From positions 24,470 to 88,469 of the forward strand of contig NZ_JABCQG010000014.1 of the NCBI RefSeq assembly GCF_015244565.1: 64,000 nt of DNA, in the 5' to 3' direction. Numbering within the stretch: position 1 is the first letter of the stretch; the number at the start of each line of letters is the position of its first letter. The notes under the pieces were generated by a model. It was given only the letters and a program-made list of their open reading frames with translations. It did no database searches and had not been told where the DNA came from. Source of the DNA: Gluconobacter vitians (GTDB taxonomy: Bacteria; Pseudomonadota; Alphaproteobacteria; Acetobacterales; Acetobacteraceae). A program made the translations under genes and the position numbers. Shown piece by piece: positions 25,485-36,012 of the stretch.

Positions 25485-26876
25485 TCAGATCGGGGCGTCG
25501 ATATCCACGATGTTGATGAGCTTGTGGTTCACGAACTCCTTGATGCCCAGGCCCACCAGTTCGCGGCCATAGCCGGAGCGGGCGATGCCGCCGAAGGGGA
25601 GGTCGGCCTTGGGGATCAGCGGGTGGTTGACGTAAACCATGCCCGTACGGATCTTCGAAGCCACGCGGGCACCACGGCTCTCGTCCTTCGTGAAGACCGC
25701 ACCACCCAGACCATAGGGAGAGTCGTTGGCGATGCGGATGGCATCGGCTTCGTCCTTTGCGCGATAAAGCTGCGTGACCGGGCCGAAGAACTCCCAGTGG
25801 CGGGCTTCATTGTTCTGGTCCAGTCCCGTCATCAGCAGGGGCTGGAAGAAGGAACCTTTGGTGGGGACCGGAGCACCGAGGGGCTCGACCTTGGCGCCAT
25901 GCTTCTTGGCCTCTTCAACCTGCTTGCGCAGATCATCCGCAGCACCCTGCGAGCAGAGCGGAGCGAGGGTGATGGACGGATCCATCGGATCACCGGCCTT
26001 GAGTTCGGCAACGCCCTTTTTGTAGAGGTCCAGGAAGCGGTCATAAATTGCGTCGGCCACGATGATGCGCTTGGCGGAGACGCAGACCTGTCCGGCGTTC
26101 CAGTGACGACCGAGAACGGCCCATTTCGCGGCCTTTTCGACGTCCGCATCGTCGAGCACGATGAAGGCATCGGCGCCGCCGAGTTCCATCGTGGCTTTCT
26201 TGAGCGCCTTGCCGGCCGTTCCCGCGATGATGACACCTGCACCCTCGGAACCCGTCAGCGCCACGCCGCAGACGCGGGGGTCATTCAGGATCATTTCCGT
26301 GTGGGTACGGGCGAGATAGAGGTTGCGGAACAGGCCCTTGGGCAGTCCGGCCTCATTCATCAGGTCTTCGCAGATGGCGGCGCACTGCGGCAGGTTGGAT
26401 GCGTGCTTGAGCAGGACCGCATTACCGGCCGAAAGCTGCGGCGCGATGATGCGGACGACCTGATAGAACGGAAAGTTCCAGGGCTCGATGGCCAGCACGA
26501 TCCCGAGAGGTTCGTGAACCAGCGTCGCCTTGCCTTCGGCCGGATTGGCGACCGGAAGCGTCTCGGGCTTCAGCAGTTCTTCGGCGTGCTCGGCATAATA
26601 TTCAAAGATTTCGGCGGAGAGGATGATCTCCATCTTTGATTCTTTGAACAGCTTGCCCATTTCGAGCGTGCCGAGACGCGCATATTTGTCGATGTCGCGG
26701 CGCAGGATTTCGGCGGCGGTCTTCATGATCTTTGCGCGTTCGGCAAAGGAGGTATCGCGCCAGCTTTCAAAGGCCTTGTAAGCGTCTGTCAGCGCAGCCT
26801 GGACTTCTTCATCCGTCGCGTTCGGGAAGGTCTTGAGGACTTCGCCGGTGTAGGGATTTGTCGTTGCGTAGGCCAT
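25485..26876 (-). CDS. NAD(P)-dependent aldehyde dehydrogenase (succinate-semialdehyde dehydrogenase-like)
   Basis: A 463-residue ALDH-superfamily enzyme oxidising an aldehyde to its acid in the cytoplasm. Cofactor-binding IEPWNFPF (~130) and TGSEGAG; general base E231 (MELGGADAF); nucleophile C265 (NAGQVCVSAKR); C-terminal FGGIARSGYGRELVG. It is closest in style to the shorter SSADH/GabD-like group seen in Gluconobacter, but substrate cannot be fixed from sequence. The ATG is preceded by GAGG with 5 nt spacing. It appears monocistronic, with gaps of 240 and 635 bp around it. Confidence 0.92.
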   Translation of the reverse strand: MAYATTNPYTGEVLKTFPNATDEEVQAALTDAYKAFESWRDTSFAERAKIMKTAAEILRRDIDKYARLGTLEMGKLFKESKMEIILSAEIFEYYAEHAEELLKPETLPVANPAEGKATLVHEPLGIVLAIEPWNFPFYQVVRIIAPQLSAGNAVLLKHASNLPQCAAICEDLMNEAGLPKGLFRNLYLARTHTEMILNDPRVCGVALTGSEGAGVIIAGTAGKALKKATMELGGADAFIVLDDADVEKAAKWAVLGRHWNAGQVCVSAKRIIVADAIYDRFLDLYKKGVAELKAGDPMDPSITLAPLCSQGAADDLRKQVEEAKKHGAKVEPLGAPVPTKGSFFQPLLMTGLDQNNEARHWEFFGPVTQLYRAKDEADAIRIANDSPYGLGGAVFTKDESRGARVASKIRTGMVYVNHPLIPKADLPFGGIARSGYGRELVGLGIKEFVNHKLINIVDIDAPI

Positions 26877-27511
26877 GTTTACCTCGTTGCCGGTTGGGAA
26901 AAGGCGTGCGGCCGCGACAGGGCCGGTCGGATGGCTTTTCCCGTCATCATCTGGGGTAGCAAACAGGTTTCCAGTTCGGGACCGGGCGCAGAATGTCCGG
27001 GCTGGACAGGGTGCGTTTCTGAAAGAACAGAAGAAGTATCTGTCTGGAGAAAACGGAATGAAGAGGAAGCACTGGCCACTTTGTCCTCAAAGGACATCGC
27101 GGATTTGTGGTTTGTCTTCAACATCCATTTTATCCTTTATCCGGACTGAAAACAGATAGACTGTCGAGTGGCAGGTTATCGTCTAAATATGACACTCAGT
27201 GTCAGAAACGGGTATTATCCATATCCCGACTGATTACCAGAGCGCGGGCATCACATGGGTGTGAAGCGCCATCGCGTGCCCATGGCACGCGCAGGTTCCG
27301 GGATGCGTAAAGCTGCTGAAATTATGGAGAAAACCTGACCATTCAGGATGTCAGGATTTTCTCTTCGGAGGACGGAGTCCGATGGCGCTTTCAGGCGGCG
27401 CAGAAGAGTTTTTCAGAGTCGAAAAGGGAGTCGCCGGGCCTCAGGAACAGTGTCGTCCGGGCGCGGCTGAGTGACCCGGGACATGCGTCATGTCCCGGGG
27501 AGAGGCGTGGT
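26877..27511. other. 635-bp intergenic region
   Basis: It lies between the ALDH start (minus) and the pgm stop (minus), so it should hold the ALDH promoter and pgm 3' end. Visible structure: a perfect palindrome GACAC-TCA-GTGTC at 27191-27203 and the large hairpin at 27475-27499. Open frames on both strands here have no family features or convincing ribosome sites. I see no RNA gene. Confidence 0.5.
27475..27499 (-). terminator. strong hairpin after pgm
   Basis: A perfect 11-bp stem CCCGGGACATG/CATGTCCCGGG with a 3-nt loop, 12 nt past the pgm stop. It lacks a T-run, so termination is inferred. Confidence 0.55.
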
Positions 27512-29158
27512 TCAGGAAGCAAAAACTTTGGAGATGGCGTCCTGCGCTTCCTGCTGGATCGCGCGCAGATGCTCCTCGCTGACGAAGCTTTCGGCGTAGA
27601 TCTTGTAAACATCTTCCGTGCCGGACGGGCGAGCGGCGAACCAGCCGTTCTCGGTCACGACCTTCAGTCCGCCAATCGGCGCATTATTGCCCGGCGCACG
27701 GGTCAGCTTGCTGATGATCTTGTCTCCCGCCAGCGTCTCCAGCGGGAACTGTTCGGGCGTGAGCTTGCTGAGCTTGGCCTTCTGTTCCGGATTGGCAGCG
27801 GCGTCGATACGCTCGTAATAGGGCGTGCCGAGACGGGCGATGATCTCGTGATAATGCACGCTCGGGTTCTTGCCGGTCTTGGCGGTGATTTCCGCCGCTA
27901 GCAGACCCAGGATGAGACCGTCCTTATCCGTGGTCCAGACGGTGCCGTCCCGACGCAGGAAGGTCGCCCCCGCGCTTTCCTCACCGCCAAAGCCCAGCGA
28001 ACCGTCCATCAGACCCGGGACGAACCATTTCAGCCCGACCGGTACTTCAACGAGCTTGCGGCCCATGTCCTTTGCCACGCGGTCAATCAGCCCGCTGCTG
28101 ACGAGCGTCTTGCCCACACCCAGTTCCGGGCTCCAGTCCGGGCGGTTCCGGAACAGGTAGGAAATCGCCACTGCAAGATAGTGGTTCGGGTTCATCAGCC
28201 CGTCAGGCATGGCAACGATGCCGTGACGGTCGGCGTCGGTGTCATTGGCAAAAGCAACGTCGAAACGATCGCCCATCTCGATCAGACGCGCCATGGCATA
28301 AGGCGAAGAGCAGTCCATGCGGATCTGCCCGTCCCAGTCGGCGGTCATGAAGGAAAAGGTCGGATCCACCACGTCACTGACGACGGTGGCGTTCAGGCCG
28401 TAGCGATCAATGATGGGCTTCCAGTAAGCCACGGCTGCGCCACCCAGCGGATCAATGCCGATCTTCACGCCGGCATCGCGGATCGCCTTCATGTCGATGA
28501 CCGAGTCCAGATCGTTCACATAGGGCGTGATGAAATCATAGCCCTTGATGCAGGCTTCCTGACGTGCCTGTTCGTAAGGCAGGCGTTTGACATCCTTCAG
28601 ACCGTTGGCAAGGAACTCATTGGCCATGTCCTGAATGGCCTTGGTGATGGCCGTATCAGCCGGGCCACCATTGGTCGGGTTATATTTGAACCCGCCATCG
28701 GACGGCGGATTATGCGACGGCGTGATGACCACGCCATCAGCCAGACCCGTGGTGCGGCCCTTGTTATAGGTCAGGATGGCGTGGGAAATGACGGGCGTCG
28801 GCGTGTAGCCGCCGTTTTCGTCAATCCGGGCGTCGATCCCATGGGCTGCAAAGACTTCGATGGCGGATTTCTGCGCCGGGCCGGACAGGGCATGGCTGTC
28901 CATGCCGATGAAGAGCGGACCGTCAATGCCTTCGGCCTTGCGATGACGGCAGATGGCTTCGCAGATGGCGAGGATATGGTTTTCATTGAAGCTGGTATGG
29001 AACGAAGAGCCCCGGTGGCCGGAAGTGCCGAACGAAACGCGCTGCGTGGCAATCGAAGGGTCGGGCTTGCGGTCATAATAAGCCGCGATCAGGGCGGGAA
29101 TATCGGTCAGCTGGTCGGAGGGAAGTTTTTTTCCGGCCAGGGGGCTGAGATGGGCCAT
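27512..29158 (-). CDS. pgm: phosphoglucomutase (alpha-D-glucose specific)
   Basis: A 548-residue enzyme interconverting glucose-1-phosphate and glucose-6-phosphate, feeding UDP-glucose, exopolysaccharide and cellulose precursors. The N-terminal [10 protein letters not shown], catalytic phosphoserine loop [14 protein letters not shown], metal loop [10 protein letters not shown], sugar loop [10 protein letters not shown] and phosphate-binding [16 protein letters not shown] are all intact. Length matches E. coli Pgm. I chose ATG 29158 (MAHLSPLAG) with AGGA upstream; an ATG at 29185 is an alternative. It has its own hairpin downstream. Confidence 0.94.
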   Translation of the reverse strand: MAHLSPLAGKKLPSDQLTDIPALIAAYYDRKPDPSIATQRVSFGTSGHRGSSFHTSFNENHILAICEAICRHRKAEGIDGPLFIGMDSHALSGPAQKSAIEVFAAHGIDARIDENGGYTPTPVISHAILTYNKGRTTGLADGVVITPSHNPPSDGGFKYNPTNGGPADTAITKAIQDMANEFLANGLKDVKRLPYEQARQEACIKGYDFITPYVNDLDSVIDMKAIRDAGVKIGIDPLGGAAVAYWKPIIDRYGLNATVVSDVVDPTFSFMTADWDGQIRMDCSSPYAMARLIEMGDRFDVAFANDTDADRHGIVAMPDGLMNPNHYLAVAISYLFRNRPDWSPELGVGKTLVSSGLIDRVAKDMGRKLVEVPVGLKWFVPGLMDGSLGFGGEESAGATFLRRDGTVWTTDKDGLILGLLAAEITAKTGKNPSVHYHEIIARLGTPYYERIDAAANPEQKAKLSKLTPEQFPLETLAGDKIISKLTRAPGNNAPIGGLKVVTENGWFAARPSGTEDVYKIYAESFVSEEHLRAIQQEAQDAISKVFAS

Positions 29159-29327
29159 TGCTTCACATATCCTTGCATTCGCCATTGGGCATTGCCGTCG
29201 GTTAACGGCCGTAACGCATGAACGCCCGGTCCGGGCGCGTCGTTCGGGCAGGAAAACGTGTATCCGGATTGATGTCCAGAGAGACACGTCAGTTCTGTGA
29301 AGTTTGTGAGAAGTACGTTCAGGCGAC

Positions 29328-29354
29328 GCCTCTGGTGACTTTCTGACCAGAGGC
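29328..29354 (-). terminator. hairpin after the flavin reductase operon
   Basis: GCCTCTGGT (29328-29336) pairs perfectly with ACCAGAGGC (29346-29354) across a 9-nt loop, about 60 nt past the last stop of the organosulfur operon. Confidence 0.5.
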
Positions 29355-29413
29355 CGGGCTGTCACCAATGTCCCGTCTATCGTGTGCTGTGCATGTGCCG
29401 CAGGAAGGGATGA

Positions 29414-29944
29414 TCACGATGTCACGGGCAGGGTCGCGAAATTCCGGTTAAACCAGAGGAGGCCGGATGTGGGCGCAGGAGCCTGTGTGACGGCCTCGAC
29501 GCGGCAGAAGAGGACGGAGTGTGTGCCGACATCCTGGCTCTGGTCGATCTGACAGGACAGGCTGACGAGGCTGTCATGGAGCACGGGCTGTCCGTGGGCA
29601 TCTGGCTCCCAGGGGGCGGAAGCGAAGCGCTCTTCCATGCTCTTGTGACGGCTGGCGAAGTAGCCCGCGATGTCCTGTTGTTCGCCGCTGAGAATGTTGA
29701 TGACGACACGGCCATGCGCGTGAAACGCGTCATGGGAACGGGTCGAGCGGTTGATGCAGACCAGAAGGGTCGGCGGTGTATCCGTGACGCTGGTAACGGC
29801 GGAGGCAGTCATGCCGAAGCGCCCGTGCGGGCCGTCCGTCGTGATGATCGTCACTGCGGCGGCAAGATGCGCCATGGCGTCCCGGAAAGCCGTGGTAGTG
29901 ACGGCCGGTGCGGCGGGAGTGTCGGGCGTGGGATTGTTCAGCAT
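29414..29944 (-). CDS. flavin reductase (HpaC/RutF-like)
   Basis: A 176-residue flavin reductase-like protein supplying reduced FMN or FAD to monooxygenases. Conserved features: FRDAMAHLAAAVTIITTDG, GRFGMTASAVTSVTDTPPTLLVCIN, and the HGRVVINILSGEQQDIAGYFAS segment. It is the last gene of a minus-strand operon that also encodes an LLM-type monooxygenase and an acyl-CoA-dehydrogenase-like oxygenase, both needing reduced flavin. This makes it their probable partner. Confidence 0.88.
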   Translation of the reverse strand: MLNNPTPDTPAAPAVTTTAFRDAMAHLAAAVTIITTDGPHGRFGMTASAVTSVTDTPPTLLVCINRSTRSHDAFHAHGRVVINILSGEQQDIAGYFASRHKSMEERFASAPWEPDAHGQPVLHDSLVSLSCQIDQSQDVGTHSVLFCRVEAVTQAPAPTSGLLWFNRNFATLPVTS

Positions 29945-29965
29945 GGAGAGGTTTTTCCAGTTGGA

Positions 29966-30859
29966 TCAGTGATCGAGGTTCTGGCCGTCATCGGGGCCTT
30001 TGAGCAGGCGGCTCTGTTCCCCCGTGATGCTGACGGGGAGGTCTCCGCGCACCGTGATCCGACGCAGGAGACGGGGATGCGTATCGAAATCGGCCGTGGC
30101 GTAGTGCTGGGTGGCGCGGTTGTCCCAGATGGCGACGTCACCGGGCTTCCAGTTCCAGCGGACGGTATTGTCGATCTGCGTGATGTAGGACTGGAAGATT
30201 TCCAGCAGCCGGTTGGCATGCTGGGTCGGGATGCCACGGATTTCCTTGAAGAAATGTCCCAGGATCAGCGTGCGCTCGCCGGTTTCGGGATGGACGCGGA
30301 CGACTGGATGTTCCGTCTCGTAGAGGCGTGAAATGAAGCGGGCGCGGAAATCAGCAATTTCCTCATGGCGCGTGTCGTATTTGTAGAAATTGGTGTCGTA
30401 ATCGTTGCTGTGAACAGCCCAGAGCGTATCGGCGAGCTGTTGCAGTGGGGCAGGCAGGTCGTCATAGGCGGTGGCGGTATTGGCCCAGAGCGTACTGCCG
30501 CCATAGGGCGGGATCGTAGTCGCGCGCAGGATCGAGGCCTTGGGATAGGCGGGAACGAAGGTGACATCCGTGTGCCAGGAATCCGTGGAGCGGCCGTTGC
30601 GGGAGTTCAGCTCGAACGTATAGGGCGTGCCCTCGGCGGCGGGGATGGTCGGGTGGAGGATCGGGTCTCCGAAAACGCGGCTGAGGGTTTCGTGCTGGGC
30701 GTCATCGAGAAACTGATCGCGCAGGAAGATCACCTTGTGGCGCAGCAGGGCCTCATGGAGGAACGTTTTGTGTTCTTCGGGCAAAGGCTTGCGGGCGTTG
30801 ATGCCGTGGACGGTGGCGCCGATGCGGGACGTCACCTTTTCGGTCGTAAGCTGCGTCAT
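29966..30859 (-). CDS. TauD/AtsK-family Fe(II)/2-oxoglutarate dioxygenase
   Basis: A 297-residue alpha-ketoglutarate-dependent oxygenase that hydroxylates next to a sulfonate or sulfate ester, releasing sulfite or sulfate. The iron triad is visible: H96 and D98 (SWHTDVTFV) and H252 (NRATQHYA), with the 2-oxoglutarate Arg in HPRLLRRITVRG. It resembles alkylsulfatase AtsK as much as taurine dioxygenase. The ATG overlaps the MFS stop by four bases (ATGA). Its neighbours are all uptake or oxygenase genes for organosulfur compounds. Confidence 0.9.
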   Translation of the reverse strand: MTQLTTEKVTSRIGATVHGINARKPLPEEHKTFLHEALLRHKVIFLRDQFLDDAQHETLSRVFGDPILHPTIPAAEGTPYTFELNSRNGRSTDSWHTDVTFVPAYPKASILRATTIPPYGGSTLWANTATAYDDLPAPLQQLADTLWAVHSNDYDTNFYKYDTRHEEIADFRARFISRLYETEHPVVRVHPETGERTLILGHFFKEIRGIPTQHANRLLEIFQSYITQIDNTVRWNWKPGDVAIWDNRATQHYATADFDTHPRLLRRITVRGDLPVSITGEQSRLLKGPDDGQNLDH

Positions 30860-32151
30860 GAGGGGACTCCTTCGGACTGCGGGAATGTGTGACTGCTGGC
30901 GCGGTCAGGTCGCGTAAGAGGCGGGGGCGTGATGAAGAAAGTGAGGACGGCGCCGGCCAGAAAGAGCGCGGCGTAAATGAGGATAATCCCCTGCGTGCCG
31001 ACGACGCCTTCAAACGCATAGACGATGAAAGGGCCGATCCAGACGCTGCTGCCCGCGCCAAGATTCAGCAGGGACATGGCGATGCCCTTGTGATCCGGCA
31101 GAAGGGATGGGGTCAGGGCCGAGAGGGGCACGTATCCGGCGAGCGTCATGCCGAAGATGGCGGCGGAGGCGTAGACCGCAAACAGGCTGCTCTGGGCGTA
31201 GAGCAGCGGGATCCAGTATAGCCCGACGCAACTCAGCGCGCTGCCGATGCCGCCAAACCAGATGACGGTCTGGCGCCAGGAGATGTAGTCGCTGGCAAAG
31301 CCGATCAGCAGGTTGAAGACGATATTGCTGGCGAAAATGATTTCCAGAAACCGGATCCACACGTCCTGCGACAGCCCAAGGCGGCCTGTAAAGAAGAACG
31401 GCATGAAGACGATCAGGCCATGTGTGGCGCTGGAATTGACCGCGCGCACGATGCACGCCAGTCCGACGCCGGGGTTGAGGCGGATCTGACGGACTGTTTC
31501 GCGCAGGGTGGGGCCAATGTCCTTCAGACTGCCGGTTTGTGCCCGCGGGGTTGCGGGCAGCGGCAGGACGGCAAGCACGCCTCCTGCTCCGACGCCGAGA
31601 AGCGCGATCCAGAGCGTGACGTACTGGCCGTAAACCGGCAGCAGGAGCTGGGCCACGATGGACCCGACCGTGGGCAGGCCGCAGGTGAAGCAGAACCAGA
31701 AGAGTCCGACGGCACGCCCCAGACGGTCCTGCCGGATCGTGGTGACGAGCAGGGTCAGCAACCCGTAGAAAAACAGCGGATAGCCCGCGCCCCGTAATCC
31801 GTAGGTCAGCAGCAGGAGCGCCGGGGAGTGGGCCGGGATGGCCACTCCGAGGAACAGGAGCTGCGGCAGGATCCAGAACAGCAGGCCCGCCGTCATGACG
31901 GTCCGGCTACCGAAAATGTCGCACAGCAGTCCCGAGAACCACGCGGCCAGGGCTGCGACCAGTCCGTAGGCCGTGAAAAGAAGCGCGACGAAATGCTCGC
32001 TCTGGCCCGTCTGGACCAGAAACGGCGACAGATAGCCGACCTCAACACCGTCTCCGATCATGAAGACCAGAAGCCCGGCATACTGGAGGGCGAAGCTCCG
32101 GGGCAGGCGGCTGGCAGGCAGGAGGGGGGCTGCGGGGAACGTCGTCTGCAT
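30856..32151 (-). CDS. MFS transporter, organosulfur operon
   Basis: A 431-residue inner-membrane permease with about 12 hydrophobic segments and MFS loops (CDIFGSRTVMTAGLLF after helix 2; RQDRLGRAVGLFWF). It is sandwiched between a TonB receptor gene (stop one base before this ATG) and a TauD-family gene (4-nt overlap). It probably carries the ligand imported by the receptor from periplasm to cytoplasm. The start at 32151 is set by the tight spacing; a longer frame to 32196 would overlap the receptor gene. Confidence 0.88.
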   Translation of the reverse strand: MQTTFPAAPLLPASRLPRSFALQYAGLLVFMIGDGVEVGYLSPFLVQTGQSEHFVALLFTAYGLVAALAAWFSGLLCDIFGSRTVMTAGLLFWILPQLLFLGVAIPAHSPALLLLTYGLRGAGYPLFFYGLLTLLVTTIRQDRLGRAVGLFWFCFTCGLPTVGSIVAQLLLPVYGQYVTLWIALLGVGAGGVLAVLPLPATPRAQTGSLKDIGPTLRETVRQIRLNPGVGLACIVRAVNSSATHGLIVFMPFFFTGRLGLSQDVWIRFLEIIFASNIVFNLLIGFASDYISWRQTVIWFGGIGSALSCVGLYWIPLLYAQSSLFAVYASAAIFGMTLAGYVPLSALTPSLLPDHKGIAMSLLNLGAGSSVWIGPFIVYAFEGVVGTQGIILIYAALFLAGAVLTFFITPPPLTRPDRASSHTFPQSEGVPS

Positions 32152-32152
32152 G

Positions 32153-34592
32153 TCAGAAATCCGCATGAACGGCGCCGAAATACTGGCGTGGCGCACCGAG
32201 GACGACGGACTGGTAATCGCTGGCCATGGGATAGCCGTTCTGGCCCATGGTGGAGATGTATTTCACGTTCGTCAGATTATAGACGTTGAAGTCCAGCGAG
32301 AGGTGCTGGAGGAAGCCCGTATGGGACAGGCGGTGGAGCTGTTTGCTCAGGTCGTAGCGGGCGCCGAAATTGGTCAGCCAGTAGGACGGGACTTTCGTGT
32401 CACCCGTGTAGCTGAGGTTCCGCTTGCCAACATACTGCGCCTCGATATGGGCCTGAAGGTCATGCCAGGTGTAGGACAGGTCGGCGTGGTACATCAGGCG
32501 CGGATAGGCCACGACCTGCTGGCCGCGGATGTTGTAGGTCACCCGCGATCCGTTGACGGTCTGGGTGATGTTGTTGTCGTAGACGGCGTGGTTGTAACTG
32601 ATGCTGTTGGTCAGGCTCAGTCCCTTGACGGGGGTAAGGGTCACGGCCCCGTCCACGCCACTCATCGTTACACCGCCGACATTCTGGATGGTGGTGTAAG
32701 GCTGGGTTGTCGGGCCGGTTGAGATGCGTTGCAGGCGGTTGGAAAAGATCGTGTGGTAACCGTAGAGCGACCCGCTGACGAGACGGCCGGTGTAGCGGTA
32801 GCCGCCTGCGAAGTTCCAGTCGGTTTCAGGACGCAGGGTGTTTCTGGACGCCAGATAGGCGGCCTGCAAGGTCGAGAACGGTGACGAGCCGCTGTTATAG
32901 CCCGAGACAGGATAGACCTTCACGTTTTCCGCGACGTCAAAATAGAGCTGATGGCCGGGAGCAAAGCGCCATTCCCCGCTGAAATGCGGCAGGAAGGGTT
33001 TACTGGAGGTGAGGGAATCGCCGCCAGCGATGGCGGTGGTGCGGGTGTAGGTTTCCCAGTTGGCGAGCGCACCGGCGCGGGTCGTGTTCAGGACGGAACG
33101 GAACCCGGCATGCAGCGCGATGGTGTTGGTGACGTGATAAGTGTCCTGAAAATAGGCGACGAACGTGTTGGTGTTGAAGACCTGCCGATAGCCGTTCTGG
33201 AACGGGTTTTTGAGATTATCGAGACCATTGACCGGCGTTGCCGTGCCATTGAGTACGTCTTCCAGCAGGGGCTCCTGATAGAGCGGCTTGCTGATGTCGA
33301 AATGGGTGTTTTCGTACCAGATGCCGGCATTCAGCACGTTATGCGCGATGCGGTAGGACAGGGACGTCGTAAAGCCGAAGCGGTCCGTATCGGGCTGCGT
33401 GACCTGATCGATCAGCGGCGCGCCATTGGGCGATGCGATCAGCGGGCTTGCCACCGAACCGCGCTGATAGGAGCGGTGTCCATACACGGTGCTCTGCCAG
33501 CGCAGGCGGTCGGTCAGGGCAAGATCCTCCGAGACGCCGCCGACATAGGAATGCTGCATCTGCGCGCCCTCATAATAGGACGCGGTATAGGGGCTCTTGA
33601 GATTGGCATAGGCTGCCGGAACCTGTCCGCCGGGAAGGCCACGCTGGGCCAGCGCCAGGCGGTAGGCTTTTTCGTAGCCGCCGGACTGACCGATGAAGTT
33701 GTCGATCGCGTAGCCACCGTTGTTGAACATATCCAGGCTGTAGTCCTGGTAGTTCTGCATCTGCAGGTCCGAGTAATCGAAAAAGGCCGTGATGCGGCTG
33801 TCCTGCCCGATCGGGTGGAGAACCTTGGCGTTGACCTGCTGCATGAACTGGTCCTGTCCGCCGCGCCATTTGGTGGTGTCATTGCGGGCATAGGAGACAT
33901 AAAAGCGTGTCCCCTGCGGGTTCAGGTCGCCACTTTCGAGGCGCAGGAAGGTGCGATACGTCGCATTGCTGCCAAAGGTCTGGTTCACGCTGGCGCCGCG
34001 CTTGTGGGAGGGGTCGCGGGAGATGAACTGCACCGTCCCGCCCAGATTGGACGTGCTGGCCACGCTTTCCGAACCGGTGGAGGCCGAGACGTCCATGCGT
34101 TCGATGTTTTCGGACGAAATGGCCGATGTCGGGCTCAGGCCATTGACGTTGCTGAACTGCTGATCCCCGAGCGGGATGCCATCCAGCGTCATGCCAATCT
34201 GGCTCTGGTCGAAACCGTGCATCAGGAACGAGTTTTGCCAGGTGTTCACACCCTGCGGATCGCCCGAATTGAACAGCACGCCCCGGCAGCCTAGTCAGGG
34301 CCTTGAGCGGGTTGGTTCCGGCCGCATATTCGCGGATCGTGACGGCGGTCACGGGATTGGACACCCAGTTGGCCTGCCGGTGCCCTTCCACCCCGATGTT
34401 CTCGGCGGTGTGTGAAGTCAGGGCATGTGTTTTGGCGGATGACTTGTGAGCTGGCGTGGCGTGACGGGGCTTCTCACCGGGTTTTGTGGTTGTTGTCTCG
34501 GCGAAGGCATGGGTGCTGACCGAGAGGGTCAGCAGGGCAATCAGGGAAACGGAGCCGCTGGGAATGCGGCTCGAAAACGGAAAAGCGGGCAT
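32153..34592 (-). pseudogene. TonB-dependent receptor split by a +1 frameshift
   Basis: The gene would encode about 812 residues. The N-terminal part (from ATG 34592) has a signal peptide (SLIALLTLSVSTHAFA) and the plug start ending TNPLKALTRLPG. The rest continues in a second frame as VLFNSGDPQGVNTWQ through a complete barrel ending GAVHADF. The break is at a run of four Gs on the coding strand (34281-34284); with three Gs the frames join exactly as LPGVLFNSGD, as in the receptor at 21.4 kb (LPGVVFQSGD). Either the receptor is inactivated in this strain or the base is a sequencing error. It sits between the LLM monooxygenase and MFS genes of the operon. Confidence 0.85.
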
Positions 34593-34644
34593 GGAGAGAC
34601 ACTCACAAGATACAGGAAACGGGGATTTTCAGGTCTTGGGAGGA

Positions 34645-36012
34645 TCAACAGCGCCAGGCCGGATGATCGGCGGCCGGGTGTGCGGATGGGTTCTGCGGGA
34701 AGAGGCTTTCGCGCAGGGTCTTGCCGAGTTTGGGTTTGATGCGACCGCGCCGCTTCAGTTCCGGTAGGACGAGGCGGATGAAGTCGTTGTAGCTGTCCGG
34801 ATTAACGAGCTGGATCAGGTTCAGCCCGTCGGTTTCTGACTCTTCGAGCCAGCGTTCGATCTGGTCCGCGACGGTTTCGGGACTGCCGACGAAAGTCCTG
34901 GCGCGGCCAAAACCTTCCGCCGGGCTTGTGGCTTCGGCAATGGTCCAGGACCGGCCGCTGATGGCAGGATCGAACTGTTCGAGAACAGACTGGCTGGCTT
35001 CCGTCGGGCGATAGGTCAGCACTTCGTCCGCCTGGTTCTTGGAGAAGTCCACGCCCGTCATGGAGGAATAATGAATGAGCGAACCGGTCGCGTCGTAAAA
35101 GGCTTTGTATTCCGCGAATTTGCGGATGGCCTCTTCTTCCGTCTCGCCCACTACGACGGCGGCGGCGCAGATGAAGCGCAGACTGTTGGGGTCGCGGCCT
35201 TCCCGCGCGGCGTCCTCGCGGATGCGCCGGACGTTCTTTCGCGTGCCTTCCGCTCCGGCGCCAACGACGAAAATGACTTCCGCATGTTTGGCCGCGAAGG
35301 CCCCACCCCGGGCAGAAGCGCCGGCCTGAAGAAGGACGGGAACGCGCTGCGGGCTGGGTTCAGCGGTGTGGCCATCCGGAACGCGGTAGTACTGGCCGTC
35401 ATGGCGGATGGGATGGACTTTTTCCGAATCGGTATAGATCCACTCGCCCGAAGCTGTCTGGCCGCGGATGACAGCGTCTTCTTCCCAGGATTTCAGCCAG
35501 AGCTTGTAGACGACATCCATGAACTCGTCGGCGCGATCATAGCGTTCGTCGTGCGGGATCTGATGATCCAGCCCGAGATTACGGGCCGCGCTTTCCTGCT
35601 GCGAGGTCACAATGTTCCAGCCCAGACGCCCCTTCGTCAGATGATCGAGGGTCGTGAGCTTGCGGGCGAGCAGATAGGGATATTCGTAGGTCGTGGACAG
35701 CGTGATGCCGAAGCCGAGTGACGTTGTGGCAGCGGCCATGGCGGAGACCAGCAGGAGCGGGTCGATCAGCGGGGACTGGATGCCATGTTTCAGGGCCGCG
35801 TCCGGGCTGTTGCCGTAAACGTCGATCTGGCCGAGCGCATCTGCGATGAACAGGGCATCAAACCCGGCATCATCGAGTGTGCGGGCCAGTTCGGTCCAGT
35901 AGTTGATGTCCTTGTAGCGGTGTGTCTGATCAGCGGGGTGGCGCCATAACCCGTAATTGAGGTGCGCGACCGTGACCATGGTGAAGCCGTTGAGGATGAT
36001 GTGCTGTCCCAT
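34645..36012 (-). CDS. LLM-class flavin-dependent monooxygenase (NtaA/SnaA/DszA family)
   Basis: A 455-residue bacterial-luciferase-like monooxygenase using FMNH2 from a separate reductase. Typical features: LNYGLWRHP, WTELARTLDDAGFDALFIAD, GITLSTTYEYPYLLARKL, LTKGRLGWNIVTSQ, DEFMDVVYKLWLKSW and VGSPETVADQIERWLEE. This subgroup includes dibenzothiophene sulfone monooxygenase (DszA) and nitrilotriacetate monooxygenase. In this setting an organosulfur substrate is likely (inference). Its ATG overlaps the stop of the preceding oxygenase gene (TAATG). Confidence 0.9.
   Translation of the reverse strand: MGQHIILNGFTMVTVAHLNYGLWRHPADQTHRYKDINYWTELARTLDDAGFDALFIADALGQIDVYGNSPDAALKHGIQSPLIDPLLLVSAMAAATTSLGFGITLSTTYEYPYLLARKLTTLDHLTKGRLGWNIVTSQQESAARNLGLDHQIPHDERYDRADEFMDVVYKLWLKSWEEDAVIRGQTASGEWIYTDSEKVHPIRHDGQYYRVPDGHTAEPSPQRVPVLLQAGASARGGAFAAKHAEVIFVVGAGAEGTRKNVRRIREDAAREGRDPNSLRFICAAAVVVGETEEEAIRKFAEYKAFYDATGSLIHYSSMTGVDFSKNQADEVLTYRPTEASQSVLEQFDPAISGRSWTIAEATSPAEGFGRARTFVGSPETVADQIERWLEESETDGLNLIQLVNPDSYNDFIRLVLPELKRRGRIKPKLGKTLRESLFPQNPSAHPAADHPAWRC

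Noticed and set aside
26879..27124. 81-codon frame just upstream of the aldehyde dehydrogenase
   Set aside because: No ribosome site or homology features; more likely the ALDH leader.
33879..34592. A separate 237-residue gene upstream of the TonB receptor
   Set aside because: Only its first ~105 residues look like receptor; the rest is out-of-frame translation. It is the 5' part of the frameshifted receptor.
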